NCBI GenBank assembly: GCA_963759115.1
Contig: CAVWXT010000006.1
Location: 1,364,001-1,428,000, forward strand
DNA from: CAVWXT01 sp963759115
GTDB taxonomy: Bacteria; Planctomycetota; Planctomycetia; Pirellulales; Thermoguttaceae
Direction of reading: 5' to 3'
DNA length: 64,000 nucleotides
Made by a program: the position numbers and the translations under genes. The notes beneath the pieces are model-generated. The model saw nothing but the letters and a program-made list of their open reading frames with translations. It was not told the origin of the DNA and searched no databases. Positions 24,289 through 32,527 of the stretch are shown here, one piece after another (position 1 is the stretch's first letter; every line of letters begins with the position of its first letter).

Positions 24289-25767
24289 CTATTTGAATAC
24301 GATATTGTCAGCGAAAGGCCCGATCTCAAATCGTCCCTGTTCCGCACTGAGTACCTTCTTCCCATTGATGGTGAGATTCTCGAAGACAACACCCTCGACA
24401 TTGTTTGCCGCATCAAATCCCTTGATGTAACTTGGGTTCTGGTTCCTGCCATTGTAGGAGACATTGCGAAACACGACGTTCCTTATTGCACCTCCTGGCC
24501 CCAACTTTGTCCAGATATTCTCCTCTATCCGGATCGCCACGAGGTTGCTGAATGAAAAATCCTCAACACGGCAATTCTCGACAAGGATGTCTTTGATGAG
24601 CATTTTGTCGCCGTTTGTTATCGCTATCACGCCCCAGTAGTCCCTTCCGGGGAATTGGCATTCCAGGAAGTCGCAATTTGTAATTGTGACCCTTTCGGTG
24701 GATGTGCCGTTGCCTTCCGGCCCGATCAGTATGCAATGTGCGGCATCGGACCAAAAAATGCAGTTCTTGATCATGATGTCAAGATTGGGTTTGGTATCAC
24801 TCGATCTTGACATAGCCTTAACGGAGATGCAGTCGTCGGGTATCCGGAAGAATATGTCATCAAATGTAAGATTTTGGCAGCCGGACGGATCTGCACCGTC
24901 CGAGCTAATGGTTTTGTTTATCAGCTTCACGTCTCTTATGACGCTATTGTTGACCTGGTTGGGAACAATGGTCCAGCCTGGTGCGTCGATAAAGATGATC
25001 CCTTCGATGGTGATGTTCTCCGCCTTGTCGAGTCGGATTCCACCGTTCATGAGGACACCACGACCTTTAACCGACGCATTGGAGATGTTGGACCCTCTTA
25101 TGTTTCCTCTTACGATGGCCCCACCTGCAATGTAGATTGTCTCATTTGAGTTAAGTGTCATGTTACCGGCCTCGTGGAAGCCAGGGCCGAAGTACCTTAC
25201 GCCGGGATCGCCCTCCTTCGGAGGATTCGCCTCAACGGCATTGGCAAAGAGGCAGAGGTTGTGGTATATGTCCTCATCACACTCGATGGATAGCTTGCAT
25301 GGCCTGTCGAGGAAGAAGCTTATGCTGTTGTCCCTCACGGTGGGTTTTATTCCATAGGCAGCAGGTCGTATTCTTGCGTTTGTGCCATAGAAGAATGAAC
25401 CTCTGAGCTTGGTTACCCTGACTTCGATCCTCTGCTTGAAATCGGAATCAAAGTAGGCATAAGTCTGGGCGTTCAGTGTTGGCCCTGGAAAAGGCCCTTT
25501 GTTCATGTTTATTGCATAGTAGCCAACAAGTTGTTGCCACTGGCCGCCCTCTTTCCTCACCTCTATCCGGTAATCGTTGTTGGTGTAATGCCTGTGTGCG
25601 GCTCTGTAAAGGACGAGGCCCGGATCGGTCGGTTGGGGCTTTGGTCTTTGTCGTTCCTGGCCGAAGACTATGCCGTTTTCATGCCCGAGAAACGAAAAGG
25701 CAATCAACAGAACGAATGGCAGGACTTTTGATCCCGCCGTGAGGGAACGTATGGGGGCTTGGATCAT
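24289..25767 (-). CDS. secreted polygalacturonase/dextranase-like beta-helix protein (492 aa)
   Basis: ATG at 25767 with GGAGCCG upstream. A signal peptide is seen around residues 10-35 (VLPFVLLIAFSFLGHENG). An N-terminal beta-sandwich (residues about 40-190) precedes a right-handed beta-helix with YIAGGAIVRGNIRG, ITIEGIIFIDAPGWTIVP, SSDGADPSGCQNLTFDD and IPDDCISVKAM. The paired aspartates in SDGAD and PDDC resemble the catalytic acids of GH28/GH49 enzymes. It is probably an extracellular polysaccharide hydrolase. A frame extends upstream into element 7, but that part is not coding. Confidence 0.82.
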   Translation of the reverse strand: MIQAPIRSLTAGSKVLPFVLLIAFSFLGHENGIVFGQERQRPKPQPTDPGLVLYRAAHRHYTNNDYRIEVRKEGGQWQQLVGYYAINMNKGPFPGPTLNAQTYAYFDSDFKQRIEVRVTKLRGSFFYGTNARIRPAAYGIKPTVRDNSISFFLDRPCKLSIECDEDIYHNLCLFANAVEANPPKEGDPGVRYFGPGFHEAGNMTLNSNETIYIAGGAIVRGNIRGSNISNASVKGRGVLMNGGIRLDKAENITIEGIIFIDAPGWTIVPNQVNNSVIRDVKLINKTISSDGADPSGCQNLTFDDIFFRIPDDCISVKAMSRSSDTKPNLDIMIKNCIFWSDAAHCILIGPEGNGTSTERVTITNCDFLECQFPGRDYWGVIAITNGDKMLIKDILVENCRVEDFSFSNLVAIRIEENIWTKLGPGGAIRNVVFRNVSYNGRNQNPSYIKGFDAANNVEGVVFENLTINGKKVLSAEQGRFEIGPFADNIVFK

Positions 25768-25882
25768 TGGACGGCTCCTTGTGAATGAGGAATTGAATTG
25801 GACTCGTTGCACAACGTGACCTCGTAGGCCGGAAGCACCGGAGCTTCGAGATCCACGACGGCGAATTCGCAGATGGGGACCA

Positions 25883-26933
25883 TCATACGGCTGCCTTGTA
25901 CGCCCTGACCTGGAGGCTGAGGATCTTGCCTTTGAGAGCTTCGTCCCTTTCCGCCAAGGCAAACAAGCCCTCCATAACGCCTCCTCGGCAGAATCTGTGG
26001 GTTGATTTGGGCCGTGAAACTCAGTTTGAATCTGGATTTTCAGGGGTTTTCGTGATTTCGGGAGCCTCAACGATCTGATTCATAGATTCCATCCCCGTTT
26101 TTCCGTGGCAAAGGTCCGTGCGTTGCAGATGTGGGAGACCCGACGAGGGCCGTTACACAACAAGAAAACCCCGGTTTTGCGGCTGTTTCCACCGTCATTT
26201 ATTTGCCCTGCCATCCCTCAGAAAATCCACCTTGCCAGGACGAATCCCCCGTAGGCCCATTTTTCACCCACAGATTTTGCCGAAGACCCTCCATAACGAT
26301 CCCGACATCCTGGAAACCAGCCTCCACGATTGCCTTCAGGTAGTCCTTCTTTGACGAGGCTCCAGCGATCCAATCAACCCAAATCTTATTGACTCGGCTC
26401 CGCATCTCGTCGGTGAGCACGCTCTCGAAGGTCAGATCGGCTACGTGGATTCGGCCACTTGGCTTCAAGACCCGCAACACCTCCTTGAAGACGGCCACCT
26501 TGTCAGCGGCGTGACTGACGACACAATTGCTGATGACGACATCGACGGAATCAGCCACAACGGGCAGGCTCGCCATGTCGCCAACCAGGAACTCGACGTT
26601 GGCGTAATCACCCTTCTTGGCATTTGCCTTGGCCCTTTCGACCATCTCGGGCGTCAGGTCTACTCCAATCACCTTGCCCGCCTTACCGACTTTTCGTGCG
26701 GCAAGGAAGGCGTCCAGCCCGCCCCCACAACCAAGGTCCAAACAGGTCTCCCCTTCCCGCAACTCGGCAAGTGCTGTGGGGTTTCCACATCCCAGCCCCA
26801 ACGGAACGCCGTCTGGCACGCTGTCGAGTTCCTCTTGGGAGTAACCTTTGGCTAGGGCCTGTTGAATTGGGTCTTCTGCCTCCCTGCCAGATGCGATCTT
26901 CGCATAATGATCCTTCCATGATTCGGTGCTCAT
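25883..26933 (-). pseudogene. arsM-like SAM methyltransferase gene split near its 3' end by a miniature element
   Basis: MSTESWKDHYAKIASGREAE begins the protein. GLGCGNPTALAEL, CLDLGCGGGLDAFLA (SAM motif I) and SNCVVSHAADKVAVF match arsenite methyltransferases. After MEGL the frame enters element 7; removing element and duplication gives 732 bases (243 aa), ending SLQVRAYKAAV as ArsM proteins do. The third arsenic-binding cysteine expected before the GA motif is not seen (WVDWIAGASS), so the substrate may differ. The truncated product would gain about 25 element-encoded residues. Confidence 0.8.
25979..26289 (+). mobile_element. ISL3-type miniature element, copy 7
   Basis: 311 bp. The target duplication is TCCATAAC (25971-25978, 26290-26297). 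It splits the methyltransferase 31 codons before its original stop. Confidence 0.95.
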
Positions 26934-27003
26934 GCATTACCTCCACAGAATCATGTTTCCCACGGTTGTTGGCCATCAGGGAAGCGCTATACTGCCTGCG
27001 GCG

Positions 27004-27113
27004 TCACCTTTTCTTCTTGCCGATCTTCGATATCCGTACCTTCCCATCTTCTTCCGCAGATGAGCAAACTTGGTCGTCGGTTTGTGGGCCACTTGTCGTC
27101 CTTTTCCTGCCAT
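27004..27113 (-). pseudogene. frameshifted paralogue of the 37-aa basic protein
   Basis: The ATG at 27113 follows GGAGGGAAATC. MAGKGRQVAHKPTTKFAHLR matches the gene at 20349-20462, then one base is missing after KKMGR. Restoring it gives VRISKIGKKKR and a stop at 27004, as in the paralogue. As written the frame runs on to 26976. Span 110 bases, one short of 37 codons. Confidence 0.6.
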
Positions 27114-27127
27114 TGTGATTTCCCTCC

Positions 27128-27688
27128 TCACCTCGCCGGTTCGTAACAAAGGAGAACGTTGCCATTGCCGAAGATCCGTGTCTTCGTTAGCTTCAGGTTC
27201 AGCCTGGCGGTGATTCCAGCGAACATTGGCTTACCTTGGCCAAGCAGGATCGGATTGATGACGTATTGGTACTCGTCGATCAAGCCCGCCTCCGTCAACT
27301 GGGAAACAATACTGCCGCTGCCGAGAATTGCCATGTGCTCACCAGGTTCATTCTTCATCTTCTGAACTGCCGCCGTGATATCGTCCTTGATCAGCGTCGT
27401 GTTGTTCCATAATGGCTGCTCAAGCGTCCTCGAAAACACGACCTTCGGCAGGTTGTTCATCCGCTCGGCGACAACCGGAGCAATCTGAGCCGCAAGAGGG
27501 GTCGGCCAGAAGCTCGCCATCATCTCGTAGGTAATCCGTCCGAACAGAAGCATCTCGCCACCCTTGGCGTTGTCTTCCACGAATTGGCAGAACTCCTCAT
27601 CATCCTTCTTGGCCCAACTCATATCGCCGTTAAGGTCAGCAAAGTAGCCGTCCAACGACACCTGAATGAAACAAGAGAGTTTACGCAT
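27128..27688 (-). CDS. RibD C-terminal/dihydrofolate-reductase-like protein (186 aa)
   Basis: MRKLSCFIQVSLDGYFADLN is the standard start of this reductase family. LLFGRITYEMMASFWP, VVFSRTLEQPLWNNT, LGSGSIVSQLTEAGLIDEY and INPILLGQGKPMF follow, covering the NADPH-binding and substrate regions. It is probably an NADPH-dependent reductase of unknown substrate. It starts 73 bases after the 269-aa gene ends and could share its transcript. Confidence 0.88.
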   Translation of the reverse strand: MRKLSCFIQVSLDGYFADLNGDMSWAKKDDEEFCQFVEDNAKGGEMLLFGRITYEMMASFWPTPLAAQIAPVVAERMNNLPKVVFSRTLEQPLWNNTTLIKDDITAAVQKMKNEPGEHMAILGSGSIVSQLTEAGLIDEYQYVINPILLGQGKPMFAGITARLNLKLTKTRIFGNGNVLLCYEPAR

Positions 27689-27761
27689 ATTCGTCCTCGT
27701 TGTTGCAGCAGGCGGTATAGGATGTCTTCTGCGGCGGCGCAGCCCCGATGATTGGTGATGT

Positions 27762-28571
27762 TTACTCTCCTCCAAACCCACTCGGCACCTTCTCCACGAC
27801 CTCCCGATGCACGACACTACCACGCCTGGGCACGATTTTCGGCACCGCCCTGCCGTGCCCGGTCCATACCAAGGCCATGTGCGGGCGGCGGTAGTGGGGG
27901 ACGACCTCGATCTCCCGCCCCACGTTCCACCCCACCTTGCCCCGCCGATGGGCCTTGGACACATACCGCTCGTCGCCGCTCGCCTCGAACTTGTCCCGGT
28001 CGTCGGCCAGGACATCAGGCAAAATCACCGAAGGGTCGTTCTCCAGCAAACACAGAGAACAGCATAGTCGGATGCAGTCCGTCACGAGATCGTCGGGGAT
28101 CACGATGCCGATGTCGGCAAACACCCCCTTCTTTCCCAGGCTGGCCAACGACTGTTCGACGGTGAGACCGGGCTTCTTGGCGAAATTGCGATACGTGTAG
28201 ATTGGCACCCCGCCCGGCATCGCCTCCCCAATGTCGAGCAGCACCAAGATGCCCTTGCCCTCATTCATGTCCCCCATCAGGATACAGCGGATGGTGATCT
28301 CGTCGCCCTTCCAATCGAAGGCGAGGGGGCTCTTCTCTTTGGGGAAACGAATGCAGAGGGCGGGCAGTGGAAGCCGGATCAGGTCGGAATCCAAGTCAAG
28401 GTTTAGGCGAGTGAGCATCGGGACAATGGACGGCCATACGTTGTAGTAGGGCCGCCTCAGCTTTTCCCAATCCCGCTCGTTGTAGAAACGGTCGATGGTG
28501 TCGGCAAAGCGATCTGTAGGCATTGCTCGCCGTGCCCAGTCTCGGATCGTGGTGTAGGAGTGGAAATCCAT
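27762..28571 (-). CDS. hypothetical protein (269 aa)
   Basis: MDFHSYTTIRDWARRAMPTD starts a soluble protein with no known motif. Notable segments are LALCIRFP-type strands, FDWKGDEITIRCILMGDMNE, LLDIGEAMPGGVPIYTYRNF and GRAVPKIVPRRGSVVHRE, ending SGFGGE. It sits 15 bases downstream of the Shedu gene in the same direction, so it may be part of that locus. A 3' fragment of a paralogue exists at 23146-23247. Confidence 0.65.
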   Translation of the reverse strand: MDFHSYTTIRDWARRAMPTDRFADTIDRFYNERDWEKLRRPYYNVWPSIVPMLTRLNLDLDSDLIRLPLPALCIRFPKEKSPLAFDWKGDEITIRCILMGDMNEGKGILVLLDIGEAMPGGVPIYTYRNFAKKPGLTVEQSLASLGKKGVFADIGIVIPDDLVTDCIRLCCSLCLLENDPSVILPDVLADDRDKFEASGDERYVSKAHRRGKVGWNVGREIEVVPHYRRPHMALVWTGHGRAVPKIVPRRGSVVHREVVEKVPSGFGGE

Positions 28572-28586
28572 GAGCCAACCCAAAAA

Positions 28587-29705
28587 TCAAAACGGAACCA
28601 CTTCCCCGTCGTTGTCCTCCGAAGGAGCCGCTGCCGAATGCCTGCTTTCTTCAAGATTGGCATGGACTACTTGGTCACAGATTCTCACCAGCCCATCGAA
28701 CGGTATTACTTCAATTCGGTGCAGATGAGAATTGTACATCCGTAGCGCAAGCCGCTGCGTTTCCACATCGGGATGGTCCTCGTCCACGTGGCCGATCAGG
28801 ATTTTGGCCCGAACCTTGTAAAGATCGACCTTGTATCGGGCAATAAAGTGGTCCCGTTGCCGCTCGATTTCCGAAATGTAGTGGCCTGCTTGATTGACGG
28901 CATCGTTCACGTCGGCGGAAACAATCCATTTCTTGCGATGCTGCTTAAAGAGGACAGCGTTGCTACGCTTCAGTTCTATGATGTCGTAATTGTTATCGGC
29001 ACTCTTCAACATCATGTCGATGGTCTCTTCGTCCGTCCATTGCCGCTTTTCGATCTTCTCGACATACTGGCCGCCTAACATCCACCAGTTGGCATCCAGG
29101 AGATTCTGAAATTCCTCTTCCTCAGCTTCGGTCTTGATTAGGTGTCGAAGCGTATTGAGGGCAGTCATACGATGGGCCGCACGAAGAGCGGAAGCAACCA
29201 TTCGGCGGTTATCCGTTTCTCCGAGCGGCGGTAGCGTCCGCAACTCGACAGAACGTTCAGCCAGTGCTGCAATGATCCCAGAGAGATTCGGGGAATTCAA
29301 CGTGCCGATGGCTTTCAGCAATTCTTCCAGGGTTGGCGTCGGGCGGCCTTCGATAACCGTGTAGTCCCCTGGTTTCCTGGCTTGATCGTAGGAGGCAAGA
29401 AAAGCCGCCACCTGCTCGATCTCATCGTTCTCACAACGCCAGTGAGCCAGCCGATCCTCGACGCCCCACCCGAATCCCGCACCTACTCGAAATGGATAGT
29501 CGTTGAAAACCAGTTGCCGGTGAGAAATCTTGCCCGTTTCCGGGTTCTTGAATTGCAAGACACTGGCTGTCTTGTAGGTTTTTGGCCCCCGCTTGATCAC
29601 CACGGTCTGGATGATCTCGCAGTTTGGCAAGTTCGTCGTTGCACGGGCCTTGATCTCTTGGATAATCTCCGCATCACAGGGGGGTGTGTGCCTTGCTTTT
29701 GCCAT
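28587..29705 (-). CDS. Shedu-type DUF4263 nuclease (372 aa)
   Basis: The C-terminal half carries the DUF4263 nuclease domain: EFQNLLDANWWMLGGQYVEK, NNYDIIELKRSN with the D...E-x-K metal site, WIVSADVNDAVNQAGHYIS and VRAKILIGHVDEDH. The N-terminal half (residues 1-190) is the variable sensing region. Single-gene Shedu proteins restrict phages by DNA cleavage. It lies between an interrupted membrane-protein gene and a 269-aa hypothetical and is not itself hit by an element, so it is probably functional. Confidence 0.82.
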   Translation of the reverse strand: MAKARHTPPCDAEIIQEIKARATTNLPNCEIIQTVVIKRGPKTYKTASVLQFKNPETGKISHRQLVFNDYPFRVGAGFGWGVEDRLAHWRCENDEIEQVAAFLASYDQARKPGDYTVIEGRPTPTLEELLKAIGTLNSPNLSGIIAALAERSVELRTLPPLGETDNRRMVASALRAAHRMTALNTLRHLIKTEAEEEEFQNLLDANWWMLGGQYVEKIEKRQWTDEETIDMMLKSADNNYDIIELKRSNAVLFKQHRKKWIVSADVNDAVNQAGHYISEIERQRDHFIARYKVDLYKVRAKILIGHVDEDHPDVETQRLALRMYNSHLHRIEVIPFDGLVRICDQVVHANLEESRHSAAAPSEDNDGEVVPF

Positions 29706-29711
29706 TAGCCG

Positions 29712-31179
29712 CTAGCCCTTTGATGGTGGTGTTGGTGTCCGTTGATACCACTCTGGTAATGGCCCTCGCCATTGCAGATAATCACGACCCTTTGGCGTCA
29801 CCACAATTAGCCCATTGCCGGTATCGATTAGGTAGTGCGAGTGCAGCGTTCCGATAATTGCTCGGCGTTCCCCGGCGTCCGGAATAAACTGCTGGAGCAG
29901 ATTGTCGAACAAAGCCACAGTGGGCGGGGTCGCCATTGATGCCAGCCAATCCAAGACAAGCTGCGTCTGACGAACCAAGTGGTAGTTGAGAAAACGGTAC
30001 TCCCATAGAGCCGCATTTGCCCTCTCGCCTGCGATCAAGTGCTGTAGCTCCGTGAGTTGCTCGGGCGTCAGGGTAAGGTTCTGGGGTAGCGCTACCTCCT
30101 CGGCTGGCGGGGACGGAGCCGTCTCACTTTGCCGTTCCTTTGCCGTTCGCTCAAGTTGCGACATCGACAGTTCGCCACCGGGAAATGTTATTTTTCCGAT
30201 TCGGCTGATAATCGCTTTTAAGTCGGCCTTAAACTGATACAAGAGAATGATCACGATGGCCCCGATGATGACCGGAGCCGAAAGAAATACCTTGACGTAC
30301 TCCAGCAACGTTGTGGCAATATGCGTTCGTGCGTCGGCACTGCGCAGTTCGTCCGTATCTGGCTTATCGGCCTGTGTCAAAGCAAGAGAAGTTGGGACGG
30401 CAGCGGCAACGGACGGATTAGGAGGTGGCGTACTACTGCCGGTTGCGGATGTCACAAATATCAGGAGCATCCAGAACGTGGCTGCGGCGAACAGAATCGC
30501 AGAAGCTCCATCGAAAAACAGTTCCAGCCAAAACTGCTCGGAAAGCCAATCACACCACTTGTGGCGTCGAGTGCGCTGGAAGGCGGAAGACGTTTCACCA
30601 AAGTACAAGTACCACATTGTGGCTTTGTACAGCAGCGCCGCACACACTTGTACGCTCACTCCAGCTAGAAAAAGGCCAATGATACAAGATGCGGCGTGTT
30701 TATTTTTGAGGGTCTTCGGCAAAATCTGTGGGTGAAAAATGGGCCTACGGGGGATTCGTCCTGGCAAGGTGGATTTTCTGAGGGATGGCAGGGCAAATAA
30801 ATGACGGTGGAAACAGCCGCAAAACCGGGGTTTTCTTGTTGTGTAACGGCCCTCGTCGGGTCTCCCACATCTGCAACGCACGGACCTTTGCCACGGAAAA
30901 ACGGGGATGGAATCTATGAATCAGATCGTTGAGGCTCCCGAAATCACGAAAACCCCTGAAAATCCAGATTCAAACTGAGTTTCACGGCCCAAATCAACCC
31001 ACAGATTCTGCCGAGGAGGTATTTTTGAGAACCGACGCAAAGGCGGGTTGACTGGCAAAGAGAACTGGCACTCCGATTCCATAGGCGACGAACCAAGTAC
31101 GGAGGGTCCTGGCAAATCCGACGTAAGAATCGTAGAACCCCGTTTCCTGTGGAGGTACGCTCTTGTCTGGTGGCTTCAT
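29712..31179 (-). pseudogene. membrane protein gene split by a miniature element
   Basis: The original ATG is at 31179 (MKPPDKSVPPQETGFYDSYV). A first membrane helix follows (WFVAYGIGVPVLFASQPAFA). Element 8 interrupts after about 50 codons. Excision restores 1149 bases, 382 aa, reading SVLKNKHAASCIIGLFLAGV across the join. Further helices lie around SAILFAAATFWMLLIFVTSA and APVIIGAIVIILLYQF. The cytoplasmic C-terminal domain (ELQHLIAGERANAALWEYRF) ends in a winged-helix-like region. It is 6 bases from the Shedu gene; a role as membrane partner is inference. Confidence 0.75.
30710..31020 (-). mobile_element. ISL3-type miniature element, copy 8
   Basis: 311 bp with the terminal C changed to T. 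The target duplication is ATTTTTGA (30702-30709, 31021-31028). It lies inside the membrane protein gene. Confidence 0.95.
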
Positions 31180-31383
31180 TTGTCACATCCCTTTCCAAAC
31201 AACACTGTGCTTACCCGCTTGATCCGCCGTCTCGTGTTCGTCCATGAGCGGAGCCGCCCTCATCCCCAATTCCTTTTTGAGCCGATTGCTGGGCCTTGGC
31301 GATGCCCAACAGGGTGTTGGGGGAGGAGCGGTTTCATGGTGGTTGCCGGTCTCACAGGTAAACACTGCCCATAGGTCAGAACT

Positions 31384-32476
31384 TCAGAAGGGAACATCAT
31401 CGACTGGTTTGGCTACCGCTGGCTTTGGCGAGGATACTTCCTCTGGTACTCGCAATGCGGGCTTTCCTAAACCGCCCTCCCAGGTGTGCCCTTTTACTAA
31501 TGGCCTCCTCGGCAGAATCTGTGGGTTGATTTGGGCCGTGAAACTCAGTTTGAATCTGGATTTTCAGGGGTTTTCGTGATTTCGGGAGCCTCAACGATCT
31601 GATTCATAGATTCCATCCCCGTTTTTCCGTGGCAAAGGTCCGTGCGTTGCAGATGTGGGAGACCCGACGAGGGCCGTTACACAACAAGAAAACCCCGGTT
31701 TTGCGGCTGTTTCCACCGTCATTTATTTGCCCTGCCATCCCTCAGAAAATCCACCTTGCCAGGACGAATCCCCCGTAGGCCCATTTTTCACCCACAGATT
31801 TTGCCGAAGACCCTACTAATGTTACCAGTCGCTTTGACAACTGATCTTCCAATACTTTCACACCCTCTCGATTCAACAGATACTTTAGGACTCTATGTGA
31901 TCGCAGATCAGAGGGTACGTCATCAATTGACTGCGTGATAGGAACAACGTGTTTGCCCAACGTGTGGGCGATACCAGTCTCGTACATTACGTTTGAGTTC
32001 CTACCAGTGAAATCGACAACCACGATTCGTGAAACGAAAATGAGATCGAAGATGTCCTGAACAACAGTGCTATTCGCCCAAATGTCATCCGCCCGAAGGC
32101 ACCGTAGCTGCGTTGATTCACAACTTCTCTTGATAGCCGCATAAACTGGCATGAACTCCATCGCAAACGGCATCATCACACTAACGAGATCGTCTTGCAC
32201 CGTCCCTTTGGGTAGCGAAAACACGGAGGGCACAAACGCAATCGTTCTCTCGACGAGGCGTTCTTCGCTTGCAGTTGAGATATATTCGGCCCCGAGTGCC
32301 TTCAGTGAGGGGACACTCGTCTTCCTATTTTCCACTAACACCAACGAGTATGTTTTCAGCAAGGCATTGAGTTGGTCAGTGGCCGCCCTACGGTCGAGCG
32401 TGGCATCATGGCTGGCAACAAAGTAGTCTGGATGTACGAGCGACTCAACGACCCGTATCATCTCCGATGATGGCAA
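31384..32476 (-). pseudogene. TIR/deoxyribosyltransferase-like effector gene split by a miniature element
   Basis: The recognisable domain is MPFAMEFMPVYAAIKRSCES, then CLRADDIWANSTVVQDIFDL, VVVDFTGRNSNVMYETGIAH and LGKHVVPITQ. This is the nucleotide-binding effector domain found in many phage-defence proteins. Element 9 interrupts after SKRLVTLV. Excision restores 774 bases (257 aa) with a tail of KGHTWEGGLGKPALRVPEEV type. The TTG start at 32476 is doubtful: the frame is open upstream to 32524, where a different gene begins, so the 5' end may also be lost. Confidence 0.75.
31503..31813 (+). mobile_element. ISL3-type miniature element, copy 9
   Basis: 311 bp. The target duplication is TACTAATG (31495-31502, 31814-31821). 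It lies inside the effector gene near its 3' end. The gap 31180-31383 between the two broken genes has a 60-codon frame only. Confidence 0.95.
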
Positions 32477-32527
32477 CGGCGATGTCTCGGAGGCACTGCT
32501 GTTTAGCTCCTCCAGAACACCCTAGAC

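Noticed and set aside
24289..26070. A 593-codon open frame joining the polygalacturonase-like gene to miniature element 7
   Set aside because: The extra N-terminal codons come from element and intergenic sequence; a signal peptide and ribosome binding site mark the true start at 25767.
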